A stretch of 64,000 nt of DNA from Desulfonatronum thiodismutans (GCF_000717475.1 NZ_JPIK01000013.1:124001-188000); one strand, 5' to 3'; positions 48,101-56,155 are shown, counted from the first letter of the stretch. Numbers and translations are program-made. The notes: generated by a model not told the origin, from the sequence alone.

Positions 48101-51053
48101 TCTTTACGCCAATTCCGGGCTGCGCGCCGATCCCGGCGTGATCATGAAAAATCTTCGGGGACAATCCAGCCTCTGGGGCTACTCCATCTCCGGTGATCTG
48201 CCCATTGTCCTGCTCTGGATCGAGGATCGGGAGAATATCCAACTGGCCCGCCAGCTCGTCCAGGCTCATGCCTATTGGCGCCTCAAGGGGCTGGCCGTGG
48301 ATTTGGTGATCATCAATGAAGATCATGCCGGTTATCGACAGATTCTGCACGACCAGATCATGGGGTTTATCGCCGCCGGCGTCCACGGCAAGCGGGCGGA
48401 TCGCCCGGGCGAGGTGTTCGTGCGCAACGCGGATCAGATTTCAGAGGAAGACCGGATTATCTTTCAGGCCCTGGCCCGGGTCGTCATTCGGGACAGCCGG
48501 GGGACGCTCATGGATCAACTGAACCGCGTCGGGCGTGATCAGCCGAAAATCCCGGCCCTGGCGCCGACCCGTATTTTCCGCCCCCTGCCGCCCATGGTTG
48601 CGCCCCAGCCGCGTGAGGATCTCCTGTTTTTCAACGGAATCGGGGGCTTTACCCCGGATGGTCGTGAGTACGTCATGACCACCAGTCGCGAGCAGGTCAC
48701 ACCGGCGCCGTGGGTCAATGTGCTGGCTAATCCAAATTTCGGCGCCATTGTCTCGGAAAACGGCCCAACCTACACCTGGAGCGAGAACGCCCACGAATTC
48801 CGCCTCACCCCGTGGCACAACGATCCGGTCGTGGATTCAAGCGGAGAAGCCTTTTACCTGCGCGACGAGGATCGCGGCCATTTCTGGTCGCCCATGCCGC
48901 ATCCGGTCAGAGGCGCTTCTCCCTACGTCACCCGACATGGTTTCGGATACACTGTGTTTGAACATACGGAGCGCGGCATTTCTTCGGAAGTCTGGGTGTT
49001 CGTAGCCATGAATGCGCCGGTCAAGTTCACGGTGCTCAAGGTGCGCAACCGGTGCGGCCGTCCGCGACGGCTCTCGGCGACTGGATTCGTCGAGTGGGTG
49101 CTGGGGGATGTGCGTCCCAAGACGGGGATGCACGTGAGCACCGAGATTGATCCTGAAAGCGGCGCGATTCTGGCGAGCAATCCGTACAACACCGAATTCA
49201 GCAGGCGGGTGGCCTTTTTTAACGTGGATCATGCCACCAGGACGGTCAGCGCGGACCGGACCGAATTTATCGGTCGCAATAAAACCCTGGCCCGGCCCGC
49301 GGCCATGACCCGGTCCCACCTCTCCGGCAGGGTCGGGGCCGCGCTGGATCCCTGCGCGGCCATGCACGTTGTTTTTGATCTGGACGACGGTGAAGACCGG
49401 GAGATCGTGTTCACCCTCGGCGCCGGGCAAGATAGCGGTCACGCCACACGTCTCGCGCGACGCTATCGTGATTCCACAGCGGCGCGGAAAAACTTGGAAG
49501 CGGTATGGCTCTACTGGAATCACACCCTGGGCGCCGTCCAGGTGGAAACCCCCGACAAATCCGTGGATCTCCTGGTCAATGGCTGGCTTCTGTACCAGAC
49601 CATTGCCTGCCGGCTTTGGGGCCGCAGCGGCTTCTATCAGTCCGGTGGCGCGTTCGGGTTCCGTGACCAGTTGCAGGACTCCATGGCCCTGATCCATGCC
49701 GAACCGGTGCTTGCGCGCGCGCACCTGCTCCGGTGCGCCGGGCGGCAGTTTTCCGAAGGCGATGTTCAGCACTGGTGGCACCCGCCCACCGGCAGAGGGG
49801 TGCGGACCAAATGTTCCGACGACTACCTCTGGCTGCCCCTGGCCACGTGCCGCTATGTCCAAAGCACCGGGGATACCGGGGTCCTGGACGAAACAGTTCA
49901 CTTCATCAATGGCCGCCAGCTGGGCCACACCGAGGAATCCTACTATGATCTTCCGGTCAGGTCCGAAGAGACGGCCAGCCTGTATGAGCATTGCGTGCGC
50001 GCGATCCAGAGAGGGCTCCGGTTCGGCGAGCACGGCCTGCCCCTGATCGGAACCGGCGACTGGAACGACGGCATGGACATGGTCGGCCACGAAGGCAAGG
50101 GAGAAAGCGTGTGGCTGGGGTTTTTCCTGTGCGAGGTCCTGAACCGGTTCGCTGAGATCGCGCGGCTACGCAACGACCTGGACTTCAGCCGACAATGCCG
50201 AAACGAGGTCGCCCGGCTTGGCCGAAACATCGAGCAGCATGGTTGGGACGGTGCCTGGTACCTCCGGGCGTTTTTCGATGACGGCACCCCCATCGGCTCC
50301 GCGGAAAGTCCGGAATGCCGGATCGATTCCATAGCTCAAAGCTGGTCGGTCTTGTCCGGCATGGGCGACGAGGAGCGTTCGCGGGCAGCCATGGAAGCCG
50401 TGGACACGTACCTGGTCCGCCGGGAGGACAACCTGATCCAGCTTTTGGACCCGCCTTTCGACAAATCCGCATTGAATCCGGGGTATATCAAGGGCTACGT
50501 GCCGGGCGTGCGGGAAAACGGCGGGCAGTACACCCACGCCGCGATCTGGACGACCATGGCCTTTGCCGCGCTGGGCGACAAACGTCGCGCCTGGGAACTG
50601 TTCGCCATGATCAACCCCGTCAACCACGGAAATTCCGCCGAGGAAGTGAAAACGTACAAGGTCGAACCCTACGTGGTCGCGGCGGACGTTTACGGCGTGG
50701 AGCCGCACACGGGCCGGGGTGGATGGACGTGGTACACGGGATCGGCCGCCTGGATGTACCGCCTGATCATGGAATCCCTGCTGGGTTTCAGGATGGAAGC
50801 GAACAAACTGTCCTTCGAGCCCTGCCTCCCCGCGCAATGGGACGCTTTTACGATCCGCTATCGCTTTCGGGAAACCAACTACCGGATCACGATCAGGCAG
50901 CAACAGGCCGACGAAGACGAAGCGGCCACCGTTACGGTGGACGGGGTGGTGCAACGGGAAATGGCCGTGGCGCTTGTGGATGACGGCCAGGATCATCTGG
51001 TGGAGGTGATTTCAGCTCCAGCAGGAAGATGTTGGAAACAGTCAAACGAGTAA
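42198..51053 (+). CDS. ndvB: Cyclic beta-1,2-glucan synthase (NdvB/Cgs type)
   Basis: A 2951-residue membrane enzyme of the length expected for this family. An N-terminal region (1-415) is followed by membrane helices near 422-475 and a GT84 catalytic domain with D-T-D-T-D-L-P near 650. More helices lie near 845-890 and 980-1025, then a glycoamylase-like domain from R-K-T-W-A-F-F-E near 1040 to about 1580. Two GH94 carbohydrate-phosphorylase-type halves start near 1660 and 2140, with the G-T-G-D-W-N-D-G-M-D catalytic region near 2617. It would initiate, elongate, cyclise and length-trim periplasmic glucans that counter low external osmolarity. It is embedded among stress and mechanosensitive-channel genes, which fits. 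No ndvA exporter is seen in the window. Confidence 0.94.
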   Translation: MTLTTATIVEKSGQLRERLRWVLRFQENKDDEAPLRSELFSTSQMEEHGKILAGMHALGAEHAPERLLGRLAKNEKVLFEVRDLLTEVVQANRVIIPAGEWLLDNFYLIEEQILVAGKLLPKNYARKLPRLKDGPSRGLPRVYDIALETIAHGDGRVDLESLSGFVAAYQTVTPLRLGELWAIPIMLRLALIENLRRIAARIAVNRADRDLADHWADKILETAQKDPKKLILTVADMARSAPPMVSSFVAELARRLQGQGPALALPLAWVEQQLLESPLTIDQLVQSENQQQAADQLSISNSIAGLRVLSVIDWRRFVETLSAVEHILQRDPAGIYGRTHFNTRDQYRHVVEEIAKKGGLTEMEVARTAIELAGQGAAGAHGDSRTGHVGFYLIDIGRAQLESRVRAGSSVLDKLRGVGRRFPLLLYLGSIFFLTGIFTAGLLAKTRADGLDGVLLGLVAAVFLLAVSQPAIALVNLVATRLAKPHALPRMDFSKGIPPDSSTLVVIPAMLSSPESVTDLINALEVRFLAGREESLRFGLLTDFLDADQETVAEDAPLLLSAQQGIEGLNEKYKEAGDAFFLFHRSRQWNPRERIWMGYERKRGKLAALNALLRNNREGGPDGGFGADSRGDFSLIVGNLEVLRDVKYVITLDTDTDLPRDTAWQLVGAMAHPLNRPQYDEDKGRIVSGYGILQPRAAVSLPGTNRSRYARMYGIDAGIDPYTGVVSDVYQDLFGEGSYIGKGIYDVDAFDQVLRDRFPENLILSHDLIEGCHARSGLISDVQLFEEYPARYSEDVSRRTRWIRGDWQILRWIFPGVPGPKTKFTKNALSLLSRWKILDNLRRSLVPMALTLLLVFGWTVSATPWFWTAVVIGIVLVPALINCLMGFFNTKGHALMSHHLAGAAQAIGGCLAQSTFTLLCLPYEAATNGAAILRTMWRMGVSGRGLLEWNPPGLAHGTGRTASGLAALGASYRRMWIGPVAAMTVTGYLVPPQAMVPPGALVAALPLLVLWFVSPLIAWWISQPIRPPKVRLTDDQLVFLRKLSRKTWAFFEKFVGPEDHWLPPDNYQEAPRKVVAHRTSPTNMGFALLSNLSALDFGYINVGRFMERTENALGAMEGLARHRGHFYNWYDTQTREPLLPMYVSSVDSGNLAASLMTLREGLLALPDQKLTGDRLFDGIADTALVLMDVASGSIPAKLTQFMYDLESVRSSPPDASPPNASPAAKTLGDLKASLERLAITAREVDLSFEDNPESETMWWARSLEQQCRDAVDELNVLVPWAGPPFSGQIADQIIDQIPSLKDIPTLRRLACLDNDVPTLIEEMRQSSGTPEEKQRLDTFERLIMESSRSAGRSIARLEDLAHQCQKLARNMEFDFLYDSARRLLAIGYNVSEGRRDGSFYDLLASEARLSSFVAIAQGQLPQESWFALGRLLTIAGGESVLLSWSGSMFEYLMPLVIMPTYDQTILDQSCKAAVARQIDYGKQRGVPWGISESGYNMTDSLLNYQYKAFGVPGLGLQRGLAEDLVITPYASALALMVAPEAACRNLEDMSSRGFQGRYGFYEAIDYTPSHLPRGRTNAVVRSYMAHHQGMSLLALTHLLLDQPMRKRFEANPMFQATVLLLQERLPKSTAYHSQISELSESRKMSTSLKEKPLRISTTPHTSIPEVQLLSNGRYHVMVTNAGGGYSRWQDLAVTRWREDGTSDNWGAFCYIRDMSSGVFWSTAHQPTLKPAERYEAIFSEGRVEFRRRDEDIDTHTEIAVSPEDDIELRRITITNRSKTRRSIEVTSYAEVVLASPASDAAHPAFSNLFVQTEIIRPQCAIMATRRPRFADEQPPWMFHTMAVHGADMGEMSYETDRLRFIGRGNTPAAPEAMLSRLPLSGGEGPVLDPIVAIRCRITLDPETSATVNIITGAAQTRDVCAGLVGKYRDRYLVDRVFELAWTHSQVLLQQINATEADAQLYGRLAASVLYANSGLRADPGVIMKNLRGQSSLWGYSISGDLPIVLLWIEDRENIQLARQLVQAHAYWRLKGLAVDLVIINEDHAGYRQILHDQIMGFIAAGVHGKRADRPGEVFVRNADQISEEDRIIFQALARVVIRDSRGTLMDQLNRVGRDQPKIPALAPTRIFRPLPPMVAPQPREDLLFFNGIGGFTPDGREYVMTTSREQVTPAPWVNVLANPNFGAIVSENGPTYTWSENAHEFRLTPWHNDPVVDSSGEAFYLRDEDRGHFWSPMPHPVRGASPYVTRHGFGYTVFEHTERGISSEVWVFVAMNAPVKFTVLKVRNRCGRPRRLSATGFVEWVLGDVRPKTGMHVSTEIDPESGAILASNPYNTEFSRRVAFFNVDHATRTVSADRTEFIGRNKTLARPAAMTRSHLSGRVGAALDPCAAMHVVFDLDDGEDREIVFTLGAGQDSGHATRLARRYRDSTAARKNLEAVWLYWNHTLGAVQVETPDKSVDLLVNGWLLYQTIACRLWGRSGFYQSGGAFGFRDQLQDSMALIHAEPVLARAHLLRCAGRQFSEGDVQHWWHPPTGRGVRTKCSDDYLWLPLATCRYVQSTGDTGVLDETVHFINGRQLGHTEESYYDLPVRSEETASLYEHCVRAIQRGLRFGEHGLPLIGTGDWNDGMDMVGHEGKGESVWLGFFLCEVLNRFAEIARLRNDLDFSRQCRNEVARLGRNIEQHGWDGAWYLRAFFDDGTPIGSAESPECRIDSIAQSWSVLSGMGDEERSRAAMEAVDTYLVRREDNLIQLLDPPFDKSALNPGYIKGYVPGVRENGGQYTHAAIWTTMAFAALGDKRRAWELFAMINPVNHGNSAEEVKTYKVEPYVVAADVYGVEPHTGRGGWTWYTGSAAWMYRLIMESLLGFRMEANKLSFEPCLPAQWDAFTIRYRFRETNYRITIRQQQADEDEAATVTVDGVVQREMAVALVDDGQDHLVEVISAPAGRCWKQSNE

Positions 51054-51172
51054 ACATGTATGCTCTCAACCTGCAGCAGATCCCTGCGTGATTTGTTGAC
51101 AACTTTTTTTGAATATATATTGCCTTTATAGGCAGAATGGTGGGAATCAACTTCTCATTACGGAGGCAAATA

Positions 51173-52351
51173 ATGCATCCAAGGCAAATCAGTGAAAGAG
51201 TATCGTGGCTTGGAGTTGTGGATTGGGATAGGCGTCTTTTTGACTCGTTGATCCCTCTTCCGGACGGGACCAGTTATAACGCCTACCTGGTTCAGGGCAG
51301 CGAAAAGACGGCCTTGCTGGATACGGTTGATCCGGCCATGGCCGACACGTTGATGGCGCAACTGCGTGATGTGCCCAAAATCGACTACATTGTCTCGCAT
51401 CATGCCGAGCAGGACCATTCCGGGACTATCCCCCTGGTGCTTGAAAAGTTTCCTCAAGCCAAGGTCGTCGTGACCCCCAAGGCCAAAGGCATGCTGATAG
51501 ATCTTCTGAGGCTTCCAGAGGATGTCTTTGTTTCGGTGGAGGACAACGAAACCTTGTCCCTGGGGGACAAAACCCTGAAGTTCATTCATACCCCATGGGT
51601 GCACTGGCCGGAAACCATGGTCTCCTATCTGCCTGAGGACCGCATCCTGTTCAGTTGCGACTTTTTTGGCTCGCATATCGCGACAACTGATCTTTTTGTA
51701 ACGGACGAGGGGCGCGTATTCGAGGCGGCCAAGCGCTATTTCGCGGAGATCATGATGCCGTTTCGCGCGGTGATCGCTAAAAATCTGGAAAAGCTGTCCG
51801 GCCTTGACATGAACGTCATCGCTCCCAGCCACGGCCAGATTCATCGCCGTCCGGCGTTCATCACCGATGCCTACAACGAGTGGGTGCATGCCACGCCGCG
51901 CAATCTGGTGGTCCTGCCATACGTTTCCATGCACGGAAGCACGCAGGCAATGGTCGATCACCTGGTCAACGCACTGGTGGTCAACGGCGTGCGGGTTGAA
52001 TTGTTCAATCTGGTCGTGACCGATATCGGGAAACTGGCCATGGCATTGGTGGACGCGGGGACGATTGTCGTGGGCACGCCCACTGTTCTGGCCGGCCCGC
52101 ACCCTCTTGCGGCCTATGCCGCTTTTCTGGCCAACGCTCTGCGGCCCAAGGCGCGGTACCTGTCCATTGTCGGTTCCTACGGCTGGGGGGGCAAGACCGT
52201 GGAGACATTGTCGGGGATGATTCCCAATCTCAAGGTTGAGGTGTTGGAGCCGGTGCTGTGCAAGGGCATGCCCAAGGAGGATACCTTCCAAGCATTGGAC
52301 AACCTGGCGGACTCGATTACCCGCAAGCATCAGGAGCAAGGGTTTGCATGA
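51173..52351 (+). CDS. Flavodiiron protein (FprA-type A-type flavoprotein)
   Basis: A 392-residue two-domain protein. The metallo-beta-lactamase-like domain (1-245) carries the diiron ligands His77, Glu79, Asp81, His82, His144, Asp163 and His220 in the family order (H-x-E-x-D-H, then D-F-F-G-S-H). A C-terminal flavodoxin domain (about 246-390) begins V-V-L-P-Y-V-S-M-H-G-S-T-Q. It reduces O2 to water or NO to N2O using electrons from rubredoxin; no rubredoxin gene is adjacent. GGAGG sits before the ATG at 51173. It is in keeping with an anaerobe that meets oxygen. The upstream region is very AT-rich. Confidence 0.95.
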   Translation: MHPRQISERVSWLGVVDWDRRLFDSLIPLPDGTSYNAYLVQGSEKTALLDTVDPAMADTLMAQLRDVPKIDYIVSHHAEQDHSGTIPLVLEKFPQAKVVVTPKAKGMLIDLLRLPEDVFVSVEDNETLSLGDKTLKFIHTPWVHWPETMVSYLPEDRILFSCDFFGSHIATTDLFVTDEGRVFEAAKRYFAEIMMPFRAVIAKNLEKLSGLDMNVIAPSHGQIHRRPAFITDAYNEWVHATPRNLVVLPYVSMHGSTQAMVDHLVNALVVNGVRVELFNLVVTDIGKLAMALVDAGTIVVGTPTVLAGPHPLAAYAAFLANALRPKARYLSIVGSYGWGGKTVETLSGMIPNLKVEVLEPVLCKGMPKEDTFQALDNLADSITRKHQEQGFA

Positions 52352-52401
52352 GGCGTTATTCGCCCTGAACCGTCAACGCGTTCTGACAGTGATTCGGATT
52401 T

Positions 52402-52515
52402 TTGCACGATATTGCACGTAAGATTGAAACCGCGATCATCGTTGTCACCCATGACGAAAAGATCATCCCGACCTTTAAACACATCTATCACATCCGTGGT
52501 GGTGTGACCTACGGG
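52402..52515 (+). pseudogene. Relic of an ABC-transporter ATP-binding subunit C-terminus
   Basis: About 38 codons read A-R-K-I-E-T-A-I-I-V-V-T-H-D-E-K-I-I, closely resembling the switch-histidine end of LolD/MacB-type ATPases (I-I-V-V-T-H-D). The continuation P-T-F-K-H-I-Y-H-I-R-G-G fits the same protein end. An in-frame stop lies just upstream and no Walker motifs are present, so this is a fragment, not a gene. It sits in the 405-base gap between the flavodiiron and baeRF-type genes, which otherwise shows no feature. Confidence 0.6.
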
Positions 52516-52756
52516 AAAGCCCGGAGAAGGAAGAGGTTTCGAATGAAGTTTACCCCAATCTTCCGTCGGGGATTCGGGAAGCGCTTTCAAGCCTTCCCTC
52601 GTCGGACGTGGATGGCGTGAAACAATGGCAAGGATGAAAAATGCGAGCAAACGCTTTCTTGTCAAGTAAGTGCCGGATTGTTCCTTGCACTTGGGGTTTT
52701 TGAACGGGCTGCCGAATGAGGACATTTTTAACACGCAATTAATGAAAGGAGATACA

Positions 52757-53911
52757 GTGAACACATTGGGAAAAGACGACTTATCCGCGATCTGGGACAA
52801 TTGCAGGCCGCCTTGCCTTTCACTCTACCAGCCGACGCACCGGGGGCATCCGGAAAACAAGCAGGATCGGATCCGGTTCAAAAACCTCGTGAAGGCGCTG
52901 GAGGAGTCGCTTCTGCAACGATTCCCAAATGCAGAGGCTCGTCCGCTACTGGAACCATTTTGGGCGATGTCCGCCGAAACTCCCTTCTGGAACCACACCT
53001 TTGACGGGCTGGCCATCCTGGGGGCGAAAGACTTTTTTCGGGTCTACAGCCTGCAGCGGCCGGTCCCTGAATTGGCCATTGTAGCTGACAGCTTCCACGT
53101 CAAGCCGCTTTTGCGCATCCTGCAGTCGGCCGACAGATATCAGATTCTCGCGGTGAACCGGCAGGCGATCAGGCTCTTTGAGGGCAGCCGTGATGCTTTG
53201 GACGAGATCGAACCGGCTGAGGGCGTGCCGCGGACGTTGACCGAGGCCCTGGGAGAAGAATTGACCGAGCAGCATCAGACCGTGGCCTCATACGGCGGCG
53301 TGGGCGGTGGGAAACCGGGCATGTACCATGGCCACGGCAGTAAAGAGTCCGAGGTGGACAGCGATGCCCGGCGCTTTTTCCGGGCCGTTGATCAGGCGAT
53401 CCTGGAACACCACTCGCGGACGTCGGCCCTGCCGCTGATCCTGGCCTCCCTGCCGGAGCATCACCATATGTTCCACGAACTCAGCCGCAATCCATTTCTG
53501 ATTTCGGAAAACATCGATATCCACCCGGATGCCCTGCCGTCCATCGATGAACTCCGCAAGCGCGCCTGGCGGCTCGTGGAGCCTCGATATCTGGCGCGTT
53601 TGGCCGATCTGGTCGAAAAGTTCGACAAGGCATGGCCCGAGGGGCTCGGCAGCAACGACCCGTCACTGATCGCCAAGGCCGGCCTGGAAGGGCGGGTCGC
53701 CGCCCTGTTGATCGATGCCGACCGGGTCGTTCCCGGTCGGATCAACGCCGCGACGGGCGATGTTGAGACGGACGATTTGGCCCATCCACAGGTTGACGAC
53801 CTGCTCGACGACCTGGGGGAGCTGGCCCTAAAGAAGGGCGGACTCGTCGTCATCGTCCCCACCGAACGCATGCCGACCAAGACCGGAGCCGCCGCGATCT
53901 TCAGGTATTGA
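52757..53911 (+). CDS. baeRF-family protein (release-factor-like domain)
   Basis: A 384-residue cytoplasmic protein of the bacterial archaeo-eukaryotic release-factor (baeRF) superfamily, closest in my reading to family 3. Marks seen are L-S-L-Y-Q-P-T-H-R near residue 19, F-H-V-K-P-L-L-R near 115, G-G-K-P-G-M-Y-H-G-H-G near 200 and A-S-L-P-E-H-H-H-M-F near 235. It is believed to act on stalled or stressed ribosomes by analogy with Dom34/eRF1; the activity is not established here. GTG start with AAAGGAG. The next gene across a repeat encodes an HPF/RaiA-type ribosome factor, strengthening a translation-stress theme. Confidence 0.82.
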   Translation: MNTLGKDDLSAIWDNCRPPCLSLYQPTHRGHPENKQDRIRFKNLVKALEESLLQRFPNAEARPLLEPFWAMSAETPFWNHTFDGLAILGAKDFFRVYSLQRPVPELAIVADSFHVKPLLRILQSADRYQILAVNRQAIRLFEGSRDALDEIEPAEGVPRTLTEALGEELTEQHQTVASYGGVGGGKPGMYHGHGSKESEVDSDARRFFRAVDQAILEHHSRTSALPLILASLPEHHHMFHELSRNPFLISENIDIHPDALPSIDELRKRAWRLVEPRYLARLADLVEKFDKAWPEGLGSNDPSLIAKAGLEGRVAALLIDADRVVPGRINAATGDVETDDLAHPQVDDLLDDLGELALKKGGLVVIVPTERMPTKTGAAAIFRY

Positions 53912-53922
53912 GACGCGGGGAA

Positions 53923-54098
53923 GTAGGGGCGACCCTATGTGATCGCCCTGTTAGTCCAGGGCATTTTTGTTCTCTGTAGAACTTCAATGATTTAATGGTT
54001 GTAGATTGCAGGGTGCTCATGAGGACTCCCCAGGGAAGGGCGACACCCATCGAAATCGATACAGAGCTTCCGGAGTTCGAGAACAAAAATGCCCTGGA
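53923..54098. repeat. Composite intergenic element with 20-bp perfect terminal inverted repeats
   Basis: Between two convergent genes. TCCAGGGCATTTTTGTTCTC at 53955-53974 and its exact complement at 54079-54098 bound 144 bases. A GTAGGGGCGACCCT hairpin lies to the left, from 53923. The core (GTAGATTGCAGGGTGCTCAT, then CCATCGAAATCGATACAGAGC) aligns with the longer copy at 60761-61020, which has an expanded hexamer block in the middle. The structure resembles a MITE, but no transposase is in the window. Confidence 0.75.
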
Positions 54099-54115
54099 AC
54101 CACCCCACATACAAT

Positions 54116-54493
54116 CTAACCCTCATCCTCAGGTTCCGGCTCCGGCGCGGACGGATCGGGGTCCGTGCGGTGGCTTTGCTGCTCGCGCTGTCGCTCGCGA
54201 GAGTGCTTGATCAATTTTGTCAACCTGGCCGCGGCGCCCTCGACGGCCAGGTCCACGTCCGCCGCCCGGTGCGAGACCGCGATGGGCTGGTGGCCCTCGA
54301 GACGGGCTTCCAGCAGGCAGCGTATGTCGTCATGGCCGCCCTTCTTGTCGCTGTTTTGGTCGCTCAAATGGACTTCCAGCAGCGTAATCCCCTCGCTGAA
54401 CCGGCCCAGGGCGCTTTCCACTGAATCGCTGATGACGGCGTGCAGGGCTTCGTCAATCTCAATGTTGCGGTCGGAGTTGATTTGCATCTGCAT
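54116..54493 (-). CDS. HPF/RaiA-family ribosome-associated protein
   Basis: A 125-residue protein with the RaiA/HPF beta-alpha fold (residues 1-95), I-N-S-D-R-N-I-E-I-D-E-A-L at the start and E-V-H-L-S-D-Q-N in the second strand pair. An acidic, Pro/Glu-rich tail follows instead of the long C-terminal domain. AAGGAG precedes the ATG. Such proteins bind the small subunit decoding region and support ribosome hibernation. It converges on the baeRF gene across the repeat element. Confidence 0.85.
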   Translation of the reverse strand: MQMQINSDRNIEIDEALHAVISDSVESALGRFSEGITLLEVHLSDQNSDKKGGHDDIRCLLEARLEGHQPIAVSHRAADVDLAVEGAAARLTKLIKHSRERQREQQSHRTDPDPSAPEPEPEDEG

Positions 54494-54532
54494 GGTTTTC
54501 TCCTTGCGTTAGTGTTTTAGATTGCTGGAATT

Positions 54533-56044
54533 TTACAGTTTCTGTTTCTCAGGGTCAGCCGTGCCGCCGTCAACCGGCAAGAGATTCTCCCCTTCCCGCA
54601 GTGGTTGGGCCTGCCGTGCCTGCTTCTTGATGACCACGGCTTCGCTGTACAAGCCGGCTTCCGCTTTCGTGGATACGGCACTGAGATCTTCGGGCCGCGT
54701 TTCAACCGGGAATCGCTTTTCCGGCACTGTATCCTGTACATCCGCCGCTTTCTTGTCGAGCAAGGTGACGTAAACGCCTTGCGGGAAAACGATCTCTCGA
54801 GCCTCGTCGGGCATGGAGATGCCGTGTTTCTGGAATGCGAGCTTCACCAGCCGGATCACTGAAGACCGTACCTTGAGCCAACTGTGCATGTGACCGTTCA
54901 ACCAGAAGTAGATGCGCAGGTTCACCGTGGAACTCCCCAGGCTGTCCACCAGCACCGAAGGCTCGGGATCGTTCAGAACGGCCGGATGCTCCGCCAGCAC
55001 TTTCCTGGCGATTTCCTGGGCTTCGTTGATGGCATCGTCGTAGCCGATGCCGACCATGAACTCCTCCCGCCTGTTCGGGGTGGTCGTGAAGTTGCGCAGG
55101 TTGCTTTTGTAAACGCTGGAGTTCGGAATCTGGACGAGATTTCCGTTGAGGTTCATCAGAATCGTCGTGCGCATGTTCAACTGCTGCACATAACCGGTCT
55201 CGCCGGATATTTCGACCAGGTCGCCGGTCTCGAACGGCCGCTGCATGCTGAGAAAGATGCTGGCCAGGAAGTTTTCGGTGATTTCCCGGAATGCGATGCC
55301 GACGACCAGACCGATCAGACCCGTGCCGCCGACCACCGTCAAAGCCAGTTGCGTCAGGCCGAAGACTCTCAGAATCAGATACGCGCCGCAGAGGACGACC
55401 AGCCCGCCCACGCTGCGGGCAATGACGTTTTGCAGGAGCTTCGTCCGGATGCGGCCGCGCAGAAACATCCGGGCCGTTCTTGTCGCCAGTATGCCGGCGA
55501 CCGCGGACAAAGCCAGGGTGAACAGCCCAAACACGACGAATGGAAAAGAGTGGAGAGCGTCTCGCCATACTTTGAGCAGACCGTTCCATGTCGGACGAAA
55601 GTCCCAAGCCGACGGCTCGATCACCTCTATCCTGTTGACCACGGCGACCACGTCCTGGGTGTTGCGCGCCAGATCTCCGGCCCATTTTTTGAGCACTTCG
55701 GACTCCACCTGGCCACGGAGAAAGACGACGCCTTCCTCGACCCGGACTTGTGGACCGGTGAACCAGTTGGTGGCCACCAGGACGCTCTGGAGTCGCCTGG
55801 TGATTTCTTCATCCCGCGCGACCGGGTTGACGTCCACCTTCGCGGGCGCCGGAGATATTTCCTCGTTGGCATTGGCGGAAGAGGTGGCGGTCGGTTGCCG
55901 TGGCTCGCCGGTTATGTCGAAGGGTTGTTGTGCCAGGACCGTAAAGATCAGCAGATTGTAAACCGCAACGAGCAATACGGCCCGCGAGATCAGTTTGCTG
56001 GAGCGATATCCGATACGTTGCACGGCAGCACACTCCTTGAGCAT
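54533..56044 (-). CDS. BON-domain MscS-family mechanosensitive channel
   Basis: A 503-residue inner-membrane protein. A signal-type first helix (residues 15-38) leads to a periplasmic BON domain (about 75-145) with D-E-E-I-T-R-R-L-Q and G-V-V-F-L-R-G-Q-V. Three helices (about 170-300) and a MscS core follow: A-V-A-G-I-L and G-L-V-V-G-I-A-F-R-E-I-T-E-N-F, then I-P-N-S-S-V-Y-K-S-N-L-R-N and a C-terminal cytoplasmic cage. BON domains bind phospholipid or the envelope, so the channel may be tied to the outer layers. It would release solutes on hypo-osmotic shock, complementing the cyclic glucan gene. The C-terminal ~60 residues are low-complexity. Confidence 0.9.
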   Translation of the reverse strand: MLKECAAVQRIGYRSSKLISRAVLLVAVYNLLIFTVLAQQPFDITGEPRQPTATSSANANEEISPAPAKVDVNPVARDEEITRRLQSVLVATNWFTGPQVRVEEGVVFLRGQVESEVLKKWAGDLARNTQDVVAVVNRIEVIEPSAWDFRPTWNGLLKVWRDALHSFPFVVFGLFTLALSAVAGILATRTARMFLRGRIRTKLLQNVIARSVGGLVVLCGAYLILRVFGLTQLALTVVGGTGLIGLVVGIAFREITENFLASIFLSMQRPFETGDLVEISGETGYVQQLNMRTTILMNLNGNLVQIPNSSVYKSNLRNFTTTPNRREEFMVGIGYDDAINEAQEIARKVLAEHPAVLNDPEPSVLVDSLGSSTVNLRIYFWLNGHMHSWLKVRSSVIRLVKLAFQKHGISMPDEAREIVFPQGVYVTLLDKKAADVQDTVPEKRFPVETRPEDLSAVSTKAEAGLYSEAVVIKKQARQAQPLREGENLLPVDGGTADPEKQKL

Positions 56045-56155
56045 GTGTTGTTCGAGACGTTTCCTTAATGAAAACCTATTTCCCGAACCGAGTCTCTAGG
56101 GGAAATGCTCATTGTCGCGAGGAAAAAGTCCATGCGCCGAGGTTGATCTCTGGGA

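Noticed and set aside
51096..51130. TTGACA before the flavodiiron gene as a housekeeping promoter
   Set aside because: No -10 hexamer lies 16-18 bases downstream; TATATT is at 14 and TTTATA at 23, so the call was not made although the region is AT-rich.
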